A stretch of DNA of 38,960 nucleotides from a virus, in IMG/VR virus record IMGVR_UViG_3300027782_005250, positions 1-38,960 of that record. One strand, 5' to 3'. Under the pieces are notes generated by a model that searched no databases, was not told the origin of the DNA, and saw only the letters and a list, made by a program, of their open reading frames with translations. Positions 7,315 through 15,203 of this stretch are shown here, piece after piece; within the stretch, counting starts at the first letter, position 1; every line of letters starts with the position of its first letter. Both the position numbers and the translations under genes were made by a program.

Positions 7315-8991
7315 ATGAGTAATATAACACTAGTAACAGGTATTTGGGATATTGGAAGAGGTGACTTATCTGAAGGATGGTCAAGACCATATCAACATTA
7401 TTTAGATAAATTTGAAAAACTTTTAGAAGTTGATAATAATCTTATCATTTTTGGAGATGAAGATTTAAAAGAATTTGTTTTCAAAAAAAGAAAACCTGAA
7501 AATACTCAATTTATTTTAAGGCCTTTAAGTTGGTTTAGAAATAATGAATTTTTTGATATGATTCAAAAAATTAGAACTAACGAATCTTGGTATAATCAAG
7601 TTGGTTGGTTGAAAGAATCAACACAAGCAAGATTGGAGAATTATAATCCACTTGTAATGTCTAAAGTTTTTATTCTTAACGACGCTAAAATTATGGACCA
7701 GTTTAATTCAGAATATATGTTTTGGATTGACGGAGGATTAACTAATACGGTTCATCCTGGTTATTTTACGCACGATAAAGTTTTAGAAAAATTATCAAAA
7801 TATATTAATAAATTTTCATTTATCTGTTTTCCTTATGAATCTGAAAGCGAAATTCATGGATTTAATTCTGAAAAAATAAATTCATATGCGGGTAAAAAAA
7901 TAACTAAAGTTGCAAGAGGTGGATTTTTTGGTGGGCCTAAAGATTCTATTAGTGATATTAATGGGATTTATTATGGATTATTAAAAACAACTTTGGAAGA
8001 TGGATATATGGGTACTGAAGAATCAATTTTTAGTATTATGTTATATAAACATTCCGATTTAATTAATTATTTTGAAATTGAAGATAATGGGTTAATTGGT
8101 AAATTTTTTGAAGATTTAAAAGATGAAAAATTACAAGTAAAATCTGAAACGTCTATTAAAATTAATCAATCTAATTTAGATATTAATAAAGTTGGATTAT
8201 ATGTTATAACTTTTAATAGTCCAAAACAATTTGAAACTCTCATAAAATCTATGGAAGTGTATGATATGGATTATTTGAATAAAACTAAAAAGTTTTTATT
8301 AGATAATTCAAGTGATGAATCTACTTATGAAAGGTATAGTGAATTATGTAGAGAACATAATTTTGAACATATTAAAAAAGATAATTTAGGTATTTGTGGT
8401 GGAAGACAATGGATTGCCGAACATTTTGAAGAACAAGATTTAGATTTTTATTTATTCTTTGAAGATGATATGTTTTTTTATCCTAAAGAAGGTGAAATAT
8501 GTAGAAATGGATTTAACAGGTATGTTAAAAATTTATTCACCAAATCAATTGAAATTGTTAAAAAAGAAAATTTTGATTTTCTTAAATTAAATTATAGCGA
8601 ATTTTTTGGGGATAATGGTACACAATGGGCTTGGTATAATGTTCCTCAACATATTAGAAATCAATTTTGGCCAGGTAAACCAAGACTTCCTGAAATGGGA
8701 TTAGACCCAAATGCCCCAAAAAGTTTATTTACCAATGTTTTAAGTCATAAAGGATTACCTTATGCGATAGGTGAAGTTTATTATTGTAATTGGCCTCAAA
8801 TAGTTACAAAAGAAGGAAATAAAAAAATGTTTTTAGACACAACTTGGGCACACCCTTTTGAACAAACATGGATGAGTCATATGTATCAGTTAGTTAAAAA
8901 AGGAGAATTATATCCTGGTATATTACTTTTAACTCCAACTGAACACAATAGATTTGAACATTACGATAGGGGGTTGCGTAAAGAGTCATAA
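7315..8991 (+). CDS. bifunctional HtrL-type / GT2 glycosyltransferase fusion
   Basis: A 558-residue two-domain protein. Residues 1 to about 275 repeat the HtrL/WlaTC layout of the preceding gene, with FWIDGGLTN (136-144), GGFFGG (202-207) and TEESIFSIML (234-243). Residues about 290-480 look like a GT2 family transferase: VGLYVITFNSP (293-303) as the opening strand, FLLDNSSDES (327-336), DNLGICGGRQW (356-366) and YLFFEDDMFFYP (379-390), the last giving an EDD in the DxD position. Two sugar-transfer sites in one chain suggest sequential addition. A C-terminal tail of about 80 residues is unassigned. It begins 5 bases after the previous stop and is the last gene of the glycan operon. Confidence 0.77.
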   Translation: MSNITLVTGIWDIGRGDLSEGWSRPYQHYLDKFEKLLEVDNNLIIFGDEDLKEFVFKKRKPENTQFILRPLSWFRNNEFFDMIQKIRTNESWYNQVGWLKESTQARLENYNPLVMSKVFILNDAKIMDQFNSEYMFWIDGGLTNTVHPGYFTHDKVLEKLSKYINKFSFICFPYESESEIHGFNSEKINSYAGKKITKVARGGFFGGPKDSISDINGIYYGLLKTTLEDGYMGTEESIFSIMLYKHSDLINYFEIEDNGLIGKFFEDLKDEKLQVKSETSIKINQSNLDINKVGLYVITFNSPKQFETLIKSMEVYDMDYLNKTKKFLLDNSSDESTYERYSELCREHNFEHIKKDNLGICGGRQWIAEHFEEQDLDFYLFFEDDMFFYPKEGEICRNGFNRYVKNLFTKSIEIVKKENFDFLKLNYSEFFGDNGTQWAWYNVPQHIRNQFWPGKPRLPEMGLDPNAPKSLFTNVLSHKGLPYAIGEVYYCNWPQIVTKEGNKKMFLDTTWAHPFEQTWMSHMYQLVKKGELYPGILLLTPTEHNRFEHYDRGLRKES

Positions 8992-8996
8992 CAATA

Positions 8997-9003
8997 TATT
9001 TAT
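8997..9003 (+). promoter_or_regulatory. TATTTAT candidate promoter core
   Basis: The TATTTAT core lies 4 bases before ATG 9008, inside a perfect inverted repeat (AACAATA at 8990-8996, TATTGTT at 9001-9007) that overlaps the stop of the GT fusion. It is one of a recurring set of such elements. The very short distance would give a leaderless or nearly leaderless message. Confidence 0.35.
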
Positions 9004-9007
9004 TGTT

Positions 9008-9385
9008 ATGGAATTTTATATTAAAAAAAACGCAACATTGCCTGTTTTAAAAATGCAAGTTGTTAAAGATGGTAGATCTGGGTATCAACAATTGATGGAA
9101 GATCTTGAAGTATCTTCAATATACTTTACAATGATTGATGTTGAGACTGGTGTTCCAAAAATTGTTTCCGCGCCTTGTAGTATTGTTTCTCTTATATTAC
9201 CTGAAGGAGCAACACCTGAATATTATATTTATTTTCAATTTACAACAAGGGGTACAAACACTCCAGGAAGATATCAGGGTCAATTTTTAATTAAAAATGA
9301 TGAAGGAAATTTAATTTTACCTATTAGAGAAGAACTTTATATTAATATACAAGAAAGTTTTATAGCCGAAAGCCCATGTTGCTAA
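9008..9385 (+). CDS. small beta-rich protein, probably virion appendage
   Basis: A 125-residue protein I do not recognise by name. It looks like an all-beta module: alternating hydrophobic strands, an N-terminal IKKNATLPVLKMQVVKDG stretch, and a cysteine pair near the C-terminus (ESPCC). The layout recalls N-terminal domains of phage baseplate upper or fibre-attachment proteins. ATG 9008 is preferred over an in-frame start at 8954, which would lie inside the preceding gene. It is the first of three same-strand genes up to 10800, set apart from the glycan operon by a TATTTAT element. The appendage role is inferred. Confidence 0.65.
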   Translation: MEFYIKKNATLPVLKMQVVKDGRSGYQQLMEDLEVSSIYFTMIDVETGVPKIVSAPCSIVSLILPEGATPEYYIYFQFTTRGTNTPGRYQGQFLIKNDEGNLILPIREELYINIQESFIAESPCC

Positions 9386-9392
9386 TATTTAT
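9386..9392 (+). promoter_or_regulatory. TATTTAT candidate promoter core
   Basis: A TATTTAT core followed by TATAAAATAAAG, 15 bases before ATG 9408. It has the same core as elements before the sheath, tube, tape-measure and polymerase genes. It overlaps the junction immediately after the previous stop. Confidence 0.35.
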
Positions 9393-9407
9393 TATAAAAT
9401 AAAGTAA

Positions 9408-9707
9408 ATGGCTTGTTCAAAATATTCAATAATAAATACAGGTTCTACAATTGTCACATTTAATTACAGAAGATGTGATGATGCAATGTGGGAATATCAG
9501 GTTGAAATAACTCCTGGAGAAACAAAAAATATATGGTTAATTAGCGACACATTTTCAATTGCATCATCATTTAACCAACAAATATCGGTTGATAATCAAG
9601 GTGTATTTCCTCCAATAACTCCGGGACCAACACCAACACCAATTCCATCAAACGATTTAAGTGATTTGATCATACCTAATGATGATGTAACTTATATAAT
9701 ACTATAA
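9408..9707 (+). CDS. small protein with proline/threonine linker
   Basis: A 99-residue protein of unknown function. Residues 1 to about 65 look like one small beta domain (IINTGSTIVTFNYRRC, then VEITPGETKNIWL). It is followed by a Pro-Thr linker, PITPGPTPTPIPSN, at about 68-82 and a short acidic hydrophobic tail. A compact domain plus a PT linker is common in phage fibre and decoration proteins that attach to a larger structure. There is no signal peptide or membrane segment. It sits between two other appendage-like genes with A/T-rich spacers of about 22 bases. The structural role is inferred from context. Confidence 0.65.
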   Translation: MACSKYSIINTGSTIVTFNYRRCDDAMWEYQVEITPGETKNIWLISDTFSIASSFNQQISVDNQGVFPPITPGPTPTPIPSNDLSDLIIPNDDVTYIIL

Positions 9708-9729
9708 ATTAAAATTAAAATAAAATAAA

Positions 9730-10800
9730 ATGGCAATAGGAGCAAGAATTTTAAGTACCAATTTAAGTGGAAAGACAGCAAATGTTACTTTCCTTCCAGC
9801 ATCTGGAGGTACTATTGATTTGGGTACACAAACAATCCCATTTAATTATATGACACCAAACCCTTATGGTGAATATGATTTATTTGTTACGCAATATCAA
9901 ACAGGATATACTGTAACGATACCAATTCCACCACCAGCACAATCGGCTTATACTGAAACGGTTAATTTAACTTTTTCAGGATCTGTTTTATCTAGTTCTT
10001 GGGGTTCATATACTACAGAGTATATACAATCATTAGGATTTGTTCCTGAAGATATTGTTTATGCCGAAGGAATTTGTTCTGATGATGTCGACGCACCAAT
10101 ATTTCAAGGTTTTAATAACATTGGACAATTTCCAACCTCAACAAATGCTTTTCTTGGACCATTTATGTCAGGAGGCCTAGCAGGTTATCCATTTGTTGGT
10201 CAAGTAGGTTTAGGTGCTTGGGCTAGTCATATTACAACAGGTACAACAAGTTCAGGAGGAACATTATTTATATCAAGTACACCACACATTGGTATTACAC
10301 TTGACGGTGATGTTGGTTATATCTACCGTAAAGGTAATGTTAGTGGTACTACTTTATCATCAACTTGTGGAGCGGTTGCAGGTGCAATAGCTCAAGTTAT
10401 TTCAACAGGAGCAACACAACCAAATTTCTCAACATGGTCAGGAAGTGGAGATTATGAATTTTATTATCTTCAAGATATTTTGTGGTCTGAAAGAGAAACT
10501 TTGTCAGGAATGACATATGGCGATAGAATGGCATATGCAACAAGAGTAATTAGAGATAGATCAAAAGATTTTTTACTTGGTGCTTTACCTGCAGCAATTA
10601 CTGGTGGAACATTATCTGCTTTAGGTTATGTTAGTGAAAATCCAGTTTATTTCTGTAATGGTCTTTTTATAAATACAGATTATGGTTATGAGTCTTATGT
10701 GCAAGTTGATGGATTTTCTGCTTGGACATGGAACAACATAACATCTGCGGGTACATGGAATGATTTAACTTCTGATTATCTTTTAGGTCTTTTACCTTAA
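9730..10800 (+). CDS. protein with LCIB-type beta-carbonic anhydrase domain
   Basis: A 356-residue protein in two parts. Residues 1 to about 90 are beta-rich and resemble a virion attachment module. Residues about 95-335 match my recollection of the LCIB/LCIC (limiting CO2-inducible) family, a variant of beta-carbonic anhydrase. It has GICSDD with a C-x-D pair (C116, D118), FVGQVGLGAWASH (155-167), PHIGITLDGDVGYIYRKG (185-202), STCGAVAGA (211-219) and, near the end, PVYFCNGLFINTD (305-317). The expected zinc ligands Cys, His and Cys would be C116, H186 and C213. This family interconverts CO2 and bicarbonate, although some members are inactive in vitro. It is the last gene before a strong terminator. 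Spacing from the previous gene is 22 A/T-rich bases. The family call rests on motif memory, not on a search. Confidence 0.72.
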   Translation: MAIGARILSTNLSGKTANVTFLPASGGTIDLGTQTIPFNYMTPNPYGEYDLFVTQYQTGYTVTIPIPPPAQSAYTETVNLTFSGSVLSSSWGSYTTEYIQSLGFVPEDIVYAEGICSDDVDAPIFQGFNNIGQFPTSTNAFLGPFMSGGLAGYPFVGQVGLGAWASHITTGTTSSGGTLFISSTPHIGITLDGDVGYIYRKGNVSGTTLSSTCGAVAGAIAQVISTGATQPNFSTWSGSGDYEFYYLQDILWSERETLSGMTYGDRMAYATRVIRDRSKDFLLGALPAAITGGTLSALGYVSENPVYFCNGLFINTDYGYESYVQVDGFSAWTWNNITSAGTWNDLTSDYLLGLLP

Positions 10801-10820
10801 AATAAAATTAAAATAATAAT

Positions 10821-10850
10821 AAAAAACCCTCAAAAATGAGGGTTTTTTAT
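10821..10850 (+). terminator. Rho-independent terminator
   Basis: A perfect 12-base-pair stem (AAAAAACCCTCA at 10821-10832, TGAGGGTTTTTT at 10837-10848) with an AAAA loop and a T run. It lies 20 bases after the LCIB-like gene. The A/T symmetry would let it act in both directions, but no opposing gene ends here. Confidence 0.9.
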
Positions 10851-10884
10851 TTTATAAATTTTGATTTTAGATCTTAAATTTTTA

Positions 10885-10891
10885 TATTTAT
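10885..10891 (+). promoter_or_regulatory. TATTTAT candidate promoter core for DNA polymerase
   Basis: TTTATATTTATTTAGG lies just after the terminator and 58 bases before the polymerase ATG. This is the longest leader among the TATTTAT elements. It leaves room for the AGGAAGG stretch (10894-10900) and the downstream hairpin. Confidence 0.4.
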
Positions 10892-10904
10892 TTAGGAAGG
10901 TAAA

Positions 10905-10921
10905 TTTCACATTGTGTGAAA
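10905..10921 (+). promoter_or_regulatory. inverted repeat in DNA polymerase leader, possible operator
   Basis: TTTCACA and TGTGAAA form a perfect 7-base inverted repeat around TTG, ending 28 bases before the polymerase start. In T4-like phages the gp43 polymerase represses its own translation through a leader hairpin. This repeat could serve that role or bind a DNA-binding repressor. It is too short and lacks a T run for a terminator. Confidence 0.4.
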
Positions 10922-10949
10922 GCTAATAGACCACTTAAAAAAATATAGT

Positions 10950-13733
10950 ATGATCTCAAACGAAGAAATAGAATCGTTCCTTCACGGTAACGATCCTGAA
11001 GAATTTATAGTTGCAATAGAGTTTGACTACGCTTCAAACTCAATCTACAAAATCAAAGAAATACCTGGTAAAGGAAAAGATATCCGTAAAGATACATTCA
11101 TCCCATTCGCGTGGGTCGGAGATCTTAAAGGGATGAAGTTTTACAATGATTCCAAAGCTGTTCAAAAAGAAGCAATGACAAAATATGGGATTATGATTGA
11201 AAAATTAGAAACTCATAATAATGAACGACTTGAAAAAGGTTTAACTTATATGGTTAAATCTCTTAAAGGATATAGAGAATTAATACAGTTCTTTAGAGAT
11301 GGTGGTTGTGATCCTTGGGGTGAGAAGGCAAAAAGTAAAATAATGATTTTACCTCCTGTTGAACAATACTTAATCTCAAAAGAAAAAAGATTGTTCAAGG
11401 GATTTGAAGATTATAATCAGGTGACTCGTCTTGTATTTGACTTGGAAACGGATGCTTTAGATCCAAAGGATGGTCGTATCTTTATGATTGGAATAAAAAC
11501 TAACAAAGGATATCATAGAGTTATCGAATGTCTTGATGAATCAGAAGAAAAGAATGCAATCGTTGAATTCTTCAATGTGATCAATGAAATAAAACCAAGT
11601 ATTATTGGTGGATACAATTCGGCAAACTTCGATTGGCATTGGATATTTGAGAGATCAAAAATATTGGGAATTGATGTTAGAAAGGCTTGTAAATCTTTAA
11701 ACCCCAATCATTCTTTCACAAGAAAAGATAGTATGTTAAAATTGGCCAATGAAGTTGAAGAGTATGTTCAGACTTCAATTTGGGGTTATAATGTAATTGA
11801 TATTATACATGCGGTTCGTAGAGCTCAAGCTATCAATTCAAGTATTAAAGCTGCAGGTTTGAAATATATAACAAAATTTATTAACGCTGAAGCGGCAGAT
11901 CGAGTTTATATTGATCACGAAAACATTGGTAAAATGTATCGTGATAAAGAAGAATATTGGTTAAATGTTCAAAATGGTAAGTATAAAAAGGCATCTGAAT
12001 ATAAAGATTTGGACCTAAAGTTTCCTGGTGTTTATATTAAAACAACAGGTGATAATATTGTGGAGAGATACCTTGATGATGACTTGGATGAAACCCTTAA
12101 GGTAGATCAAGAATTTAATCAAGGATCGTTTCTTCTAGCCGCAATGATCCCCACCACATATGAGAGAGTTTCTACAATGGGAACCGCAACTTTATGGAAG
12201 ATGTTGATGTTGGCTTGGTCATACAAAAATGGACTTGCAATTCCTGATAAAGAATTCAAGACAGACTTCGTAGGAGGTCTTTCTAGACTACTTAAGGTCG
12301 GGTATAGTAAGAATGTTCTTAAGCTCGATTTCTCGTCTCTATACCCCTCCATTCAGCTCGTACACGATGTTTTCCCTGATTGTGATGTGACGGGTGCAAT
12401 GAAAGGAATGTTAAAGTGGTTTCGTGATACTCGTATCAAGTATAAAGAGTTGGCGGAACAATATTATGAGACAGACAAAAAGAAATCAGAATCATATGGT
12501 CATAAACAATTACCGATCAAGATATTCATCAATTCAATGTTCGGAGCATTGTCAGCACCTCAAGTTTATGCTTGGGGTGAGATGAACTCTGGTGAAAAGA
12601 TTACTTGTACTGGAAGACAATATCTTCGTCAGATGATCAAATTCTTCATGTCTCGTGGTTATACCCCACTTGTAATGGATACGGATGGTGTAAACTTTTC
12701 AAGTCCTGATGATGCCAATGATAGAAAGTATATTGGTAGAGGATTGAATTGGAAAGTTAAAGTGGGTAAAGAATATACGGGACCTGAAGCCGATGTTGCA
12801 GAATACAACGATATCTTTATGAGAGGTGAGATGGCTCTTGATACTGATGGTATTTGGCCTTCTTGTATAAACCTTGCAAGAAAAAACTATGCGGTAATGG
12901 ACGCCAAAGGAAAGATAAAGTTGACGGGTAATAGTATTAAATCTAAAAAGTTACCAGTGTATATTGAAGAGTTTTTGGACAAGGGTGTGAAATTATTATT
13001 GGAAGGAAATGGAAAGGCTTTTGTTGAATACTATTATGAATACATACAAACAATAGTTGATAAGAAGATTCCTCTTGGTAAGATAGCACAAAAAGCTAAA
13101 GTCAAATTGTCAATTGATGACTACAAGAAAAGATTAACAACAAAAACAAAGGCGGGAAATAGTATGAGTCGCATGGCACATATGGAACTCGCAATACAAG
13201 AAAACTTAAGTGTGAATTTGGGGGATGTTATAATGTATGTTAATAATGGTACAAAGGCTTCACAGGGGGATGTTCAGAAAATGACGGTAAAACAAATTAA
13301 AGATACAAACGCTGTGAACACATTTAGCAATCCAAAAGCAAAGTTAATTACTGACGGTGTTATGATTAATTGTTATATGTTAGATAAAAATATATTAGAA
13401 AATAATCCAAATTTGACTGGTGATTACAATGTTCCAAGAGCAATGTCGACATTTAATAAAAGAATCGAACCCTTATTAGTTGTTTTCAAAGAAGAAGTTA
13501 GGAAAGGTTTAATTGTTGAAGATCCTAAAGAAAGGGGTATATTTACAACATCTCAATGTGAATTGATTAATGGTGTACCGTTTGAAGAAAGTGATCAAGA
13601 TACCTTAGAAGAAGTCATGACTTTATCTGAAGGAGAATCAAACTTTTGGAACAGAGTAAATCAAAGCGAAAATCATATGTATGAATTAGCGGAAGAAGGA
13701 TGGGAAAAATATATTAAAACTATGACTGTTTAA
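10950..13733 (+). CDS. family B DNA polymerase, T4 gp43-like
   Basis: A 927-residue replicative polymerase with proofreading exonuclease, close in size to T4 gp43 (about 900). Exonuclease motifs: VFDLETD with D164 and E166, YNSANFDWHW with D228, and YLDDD with Y374 and D378. Polymerase motifs: A is LDFSSLYPSI with D460, B is KIFINSMFGAL with K524, N528 and G532, and C is VMDTDGVNF with D577 and D579. All catalytic acids are present, so it should be active. ATG 10950 is the only reasonable start, since TGA closes the frame at 10917. It follows a terminator and a TATTTAT element. Codon use seems less extreme in A/T than in the glycan operon. Its 3' end overlaps a minus-strand gene by 14 bases. 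Confidence 0.95.
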   Translation: MISNEEIESFLHGNDPEEFIVAIEFDYASNSIYKIKEIPGKGKDIRKDTFIPFAWVGDLKGMKFYNDSKAVQKEAMTKYGIMIEKLETHNNERLEKGLTYMVKSLKGYRELIQFFRDGGCDPWGEKAKSKIMILPPVEQYLISKEKRLFKGFEDYNQVTRLVFDLETDALDPKDGRIFMIGIKTNKGYHRVIECLDESEEKNAIVEFFNVINEIKPSIIGGYNSANFDWHWIFERSKILGIDVRKACKSLNPNHSFTRKDSMLKLANEVEEYVQTSIWGYNVIDIIHAVRRAQAINSSIKAAGLKYITKFINAEAADRVYIDHENIGKMYRDKEEYWLNVQNGKYKKASEYKDLDLKFPGVYIKTTGDNIVERYLDDDLDETLKVDQEFNQGSFLLAAMIPTTYERVSTMGTATLWKMLMLAWSYKNGLAIPDKEFKTDFVGGLSRLLKVGYSKNVLKLDFSSLYPSIQLVHDVFPDCDVTGAMKGMLKWFRDTRIKYKELAEQYYETDKKKSESYGHKQLPIKIFINSMFGALSAPQVYAWGEMNSGEKITCTGRQYLRQMIKFFMSRGYTPLVMDTDGVNFSSPDDANDRKYIGRGLNWKVKVGKEYTGPEADVAEYNDIFMRGEMALDTDGIWPSCINLARKNYAVMDAKGKIKLTGNSIKSKKLPVYIEEFLDKGVKLLLEGNGKAFVEYYYEYIQTIVDKKIPLGKIAQKAKVKLSIDDYKKRLTTKTKAGNSMSRMAHMELAIQENLSVNLGDVIMYVNNGTKASQGDVQKMTVKQIKDTNAVNTFSNPKAKLITDGVMINCYMLDKNILENNPNLTGDYNVPRAMSTFNKRIEPLLVVFKEEVRKGLIVEDPKERGIFTTSQCELINGVPFEESDQDTLEEVMTLSEGESNFWNRVNQSENHMYELAEEGWEKYIKTMTV

Positions 13734-14055
13734 GACCGTCACTAGATAAAATATACCAATTACCTGCGGCAAATCTGAATTCAACACAAGCGTATCTATC
13801 CATCACAATTTCATCATAATCTTCGTCAATTTTACCAACATCGGGTTTCACTGTTATTGGAACCATTGCTTTAACTACAATGTGATCAGTTGTTTTGGAG
13901 TTTAATGTTATTGTAGATTGTGAGATGTTTCTAATTACAATACAGGATTCACCATTTGTTTGATATTCTGATTCTGAAATTATTGAAACTTCTGAAGTTT
14001 CAATTAAAAGACCATTAATAATTCTTTGTGTAGGAATTGTTCTTACTATTGCCAT
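13720..14055 (-). CDS. small beta-rich protein, probably virion component
   Basis: A 111-residue protein of unknown family. It is predominantly beta, with repeated I/V/T strands (SCIVIRNISQSTITLNS) and an aromatic C-terminal hairpin, FRFAAGNWYILSSDGLK, of a type often seen in phage decoration and fibre modules. There is no signal peptide or membrane segment. It follows the 374-residue structural protein on the same strand after 4 bases and ends convergently inside the last 14 bases of the DNA polymerase gene, leaving no room for a terminator between them. The virion assignment is inferred. Confidence 0.65.
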   Translation of the reverse strand: MAIVRTIPTQRIINGLLIETSEVSIISESEYQTNGESCIVIRNISQSTITLNSKTTDHIVVKAMVPITVKPDVGKIDEDYDEIVMDRYACVEFRFAAGNWYILSSDGLKQS

Positions 14056-14059
14056 AAAA

Positions 14060-15184
14060 TTAAATTACATATATTTGTCTTGGGAAAGCGTGGAACTTAA
14101 GTTGTTTATTTAAATTTTCCGCAATTAAAGCTTCCCTTTCCATAACTTTTTCTGGTCTTAATCTGGTTAACCAACCTTCTGCACCAATTAATTCTTCCAA
14201 TAATTTAGATTTTTCATCTTTGGATTCAGTTAATAAACTTTGGTAATCCATAATTATTTCTGAATCGGGTGTTTTTAAATTACCACTATATTTTCCTCTG
14301 ACTCTTGCTAAAGTTTCTTTTACATATGCGGTAAACCATCTTCTCACCCATTGTTTTCCTGGTACATTTAAATCACTCCAAGTAAGTTCTTCTATTGGAA
14401 CATCTGTTGGAAGTTTAATAATATCTGGGTTTGATTTTAAACAATCGGCTCTATCATCTGCACCTACATCATAATACCAATACCACACAGCATGACCATT
14501 ATAAAGACTATAATTACTCCAACTAAACCTACCACCAGGTGTATTGTAAAGAAATATATTTTTCTTTCCATCAGGTAATCCTGTTATTCTATAAGTTAAG
14601 GATCCCCCTAATATTCTATTTAAAATATTGGCTTCCTGCATTCTGATTAGATAATCAAATCCTGACATCATAAAATATGATCCTTGATATCCCATTTGTG
14701 CGTATCCTGCTTCATTGGCACCCAAACCAATACCACCAAATCCACCACCAACACCACCAAGACCAAAAGCTGTCCAAGGTTGATTACTAAACCATAGTAA
14801 TTCATTTACTTCTCTTCCCGCAGGAATTTCATAGTTTTGAACTCCACCACTTAATATAAAATAATCTTTTTTTAATACCCAAGGACCTACTGTTTGTAGT
14901 CCAACGATTTTTGAATATGAGTATTGAAATTGTTGTTCAAAATCCATTGTTCTTGTTACAAGAGCTCTGGCCACAGATTTTTCTGTCATATTTAAATTAA
15001 CAAGGTTAACCCATTGAGAATCAATTAACCATTGTAGGATATACTCTTCGTAGTCCCCAATCGCTAATTCCATAAGAGAATCCATCATTTCATCTTCAAC
15101 CTCAACACTTCGTAGTGGGGCACCTAACAGATGTTTAATTCTGGTATAAATTTTCGATCTTTCTGGTTCTGGAATAACTGCCAT
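14060..15184 (-). CDS. virion structural protein, possible neck/connector
   Basis: A 374-residue protein. Its N-terminus (residues 1 to about 60) is helical with RIKHLLGAPLRSVEVEDEMM and IGDYEEYI, a layout common at the start of phage head-tail connector and neck proteins. A glycine-rich loop fills about 141-168, followed by aromatic-rich beta sequence (FLYNTPGGRFSWSNY). The C-terminal third is helical and charged, with WVRRWFTAYVKETLARVRGK. I cannot place it in a named family with certainty; a gp13-type neck role is one option. A minus-strand TATTTAT element lies 6 bases before its ATG, and the 111-residue gene follows after 4 bases. Confidence 0.7.
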   Translation of the reverse strand: MAVIPEPERSKIYTRIKHLLGAPLRSVEVEDEMMDSLMELAIGDYEEYILQWLIDSQWVNLVNLNMTEKSVARALVTRTMDFEQQFQYSYSKIVGLQTVGPWVLKKDYFILSGGVQNYEIPAGREVNELLWFSNQPWTAFGLGGVGGGFGGIGLGANEAGYAQMGYQGSYFMMSGFDYLIRMQEANILNRILGGSLTYRITGLPDGKKNIFLYNTPGGRFSWSNYSLYNGHAVWYWYYDVGADDRADCLKSNPDIIKLPTDVPIEELTWSDLNVPGKQWVRRWFTAYVKETLARVRGKYSGNLKTPDSEIIMDYQSLLTESKDEKSKLLEELIGAEGWLTRLRPEKVMEREALIAENLNKQLKFHAFPRQIYVI

Positions 15185-15190
15185 AATAAT

Positions 15191-15197
15191 ATAAATA
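15191..15197 (-). promoter_or_regulatory. TATTTAT candidate promoter core (minus strand)
   Basis: Read on the minus strand, ATATTTATATTATTATGG places TATTTAT 6 bases before the ATG of the 374-residue structural gene. It lies in the 19-base gap after the SOD-fusion gene and has the same core and orientation as the others. Confidence 0.35.
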
Positions 15198-15203
15198 TTG
15201 TGA

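Noticed and set aside
8954-9007. Longer N-terminus for the first appendage-like gene
   Set aside because: It would lie inside the GT fusion gene and span the TATTTAT element and inverted repeat; ATG 9008 fits better.
14480-14600. Glycine-rich loop of the 374-residue structural protein as a tandem repeat array
   Set aside because: The repeats are short and irregular at DNA level; the Gly-rich stretch is simply a coding composition feature near 14680-14765.
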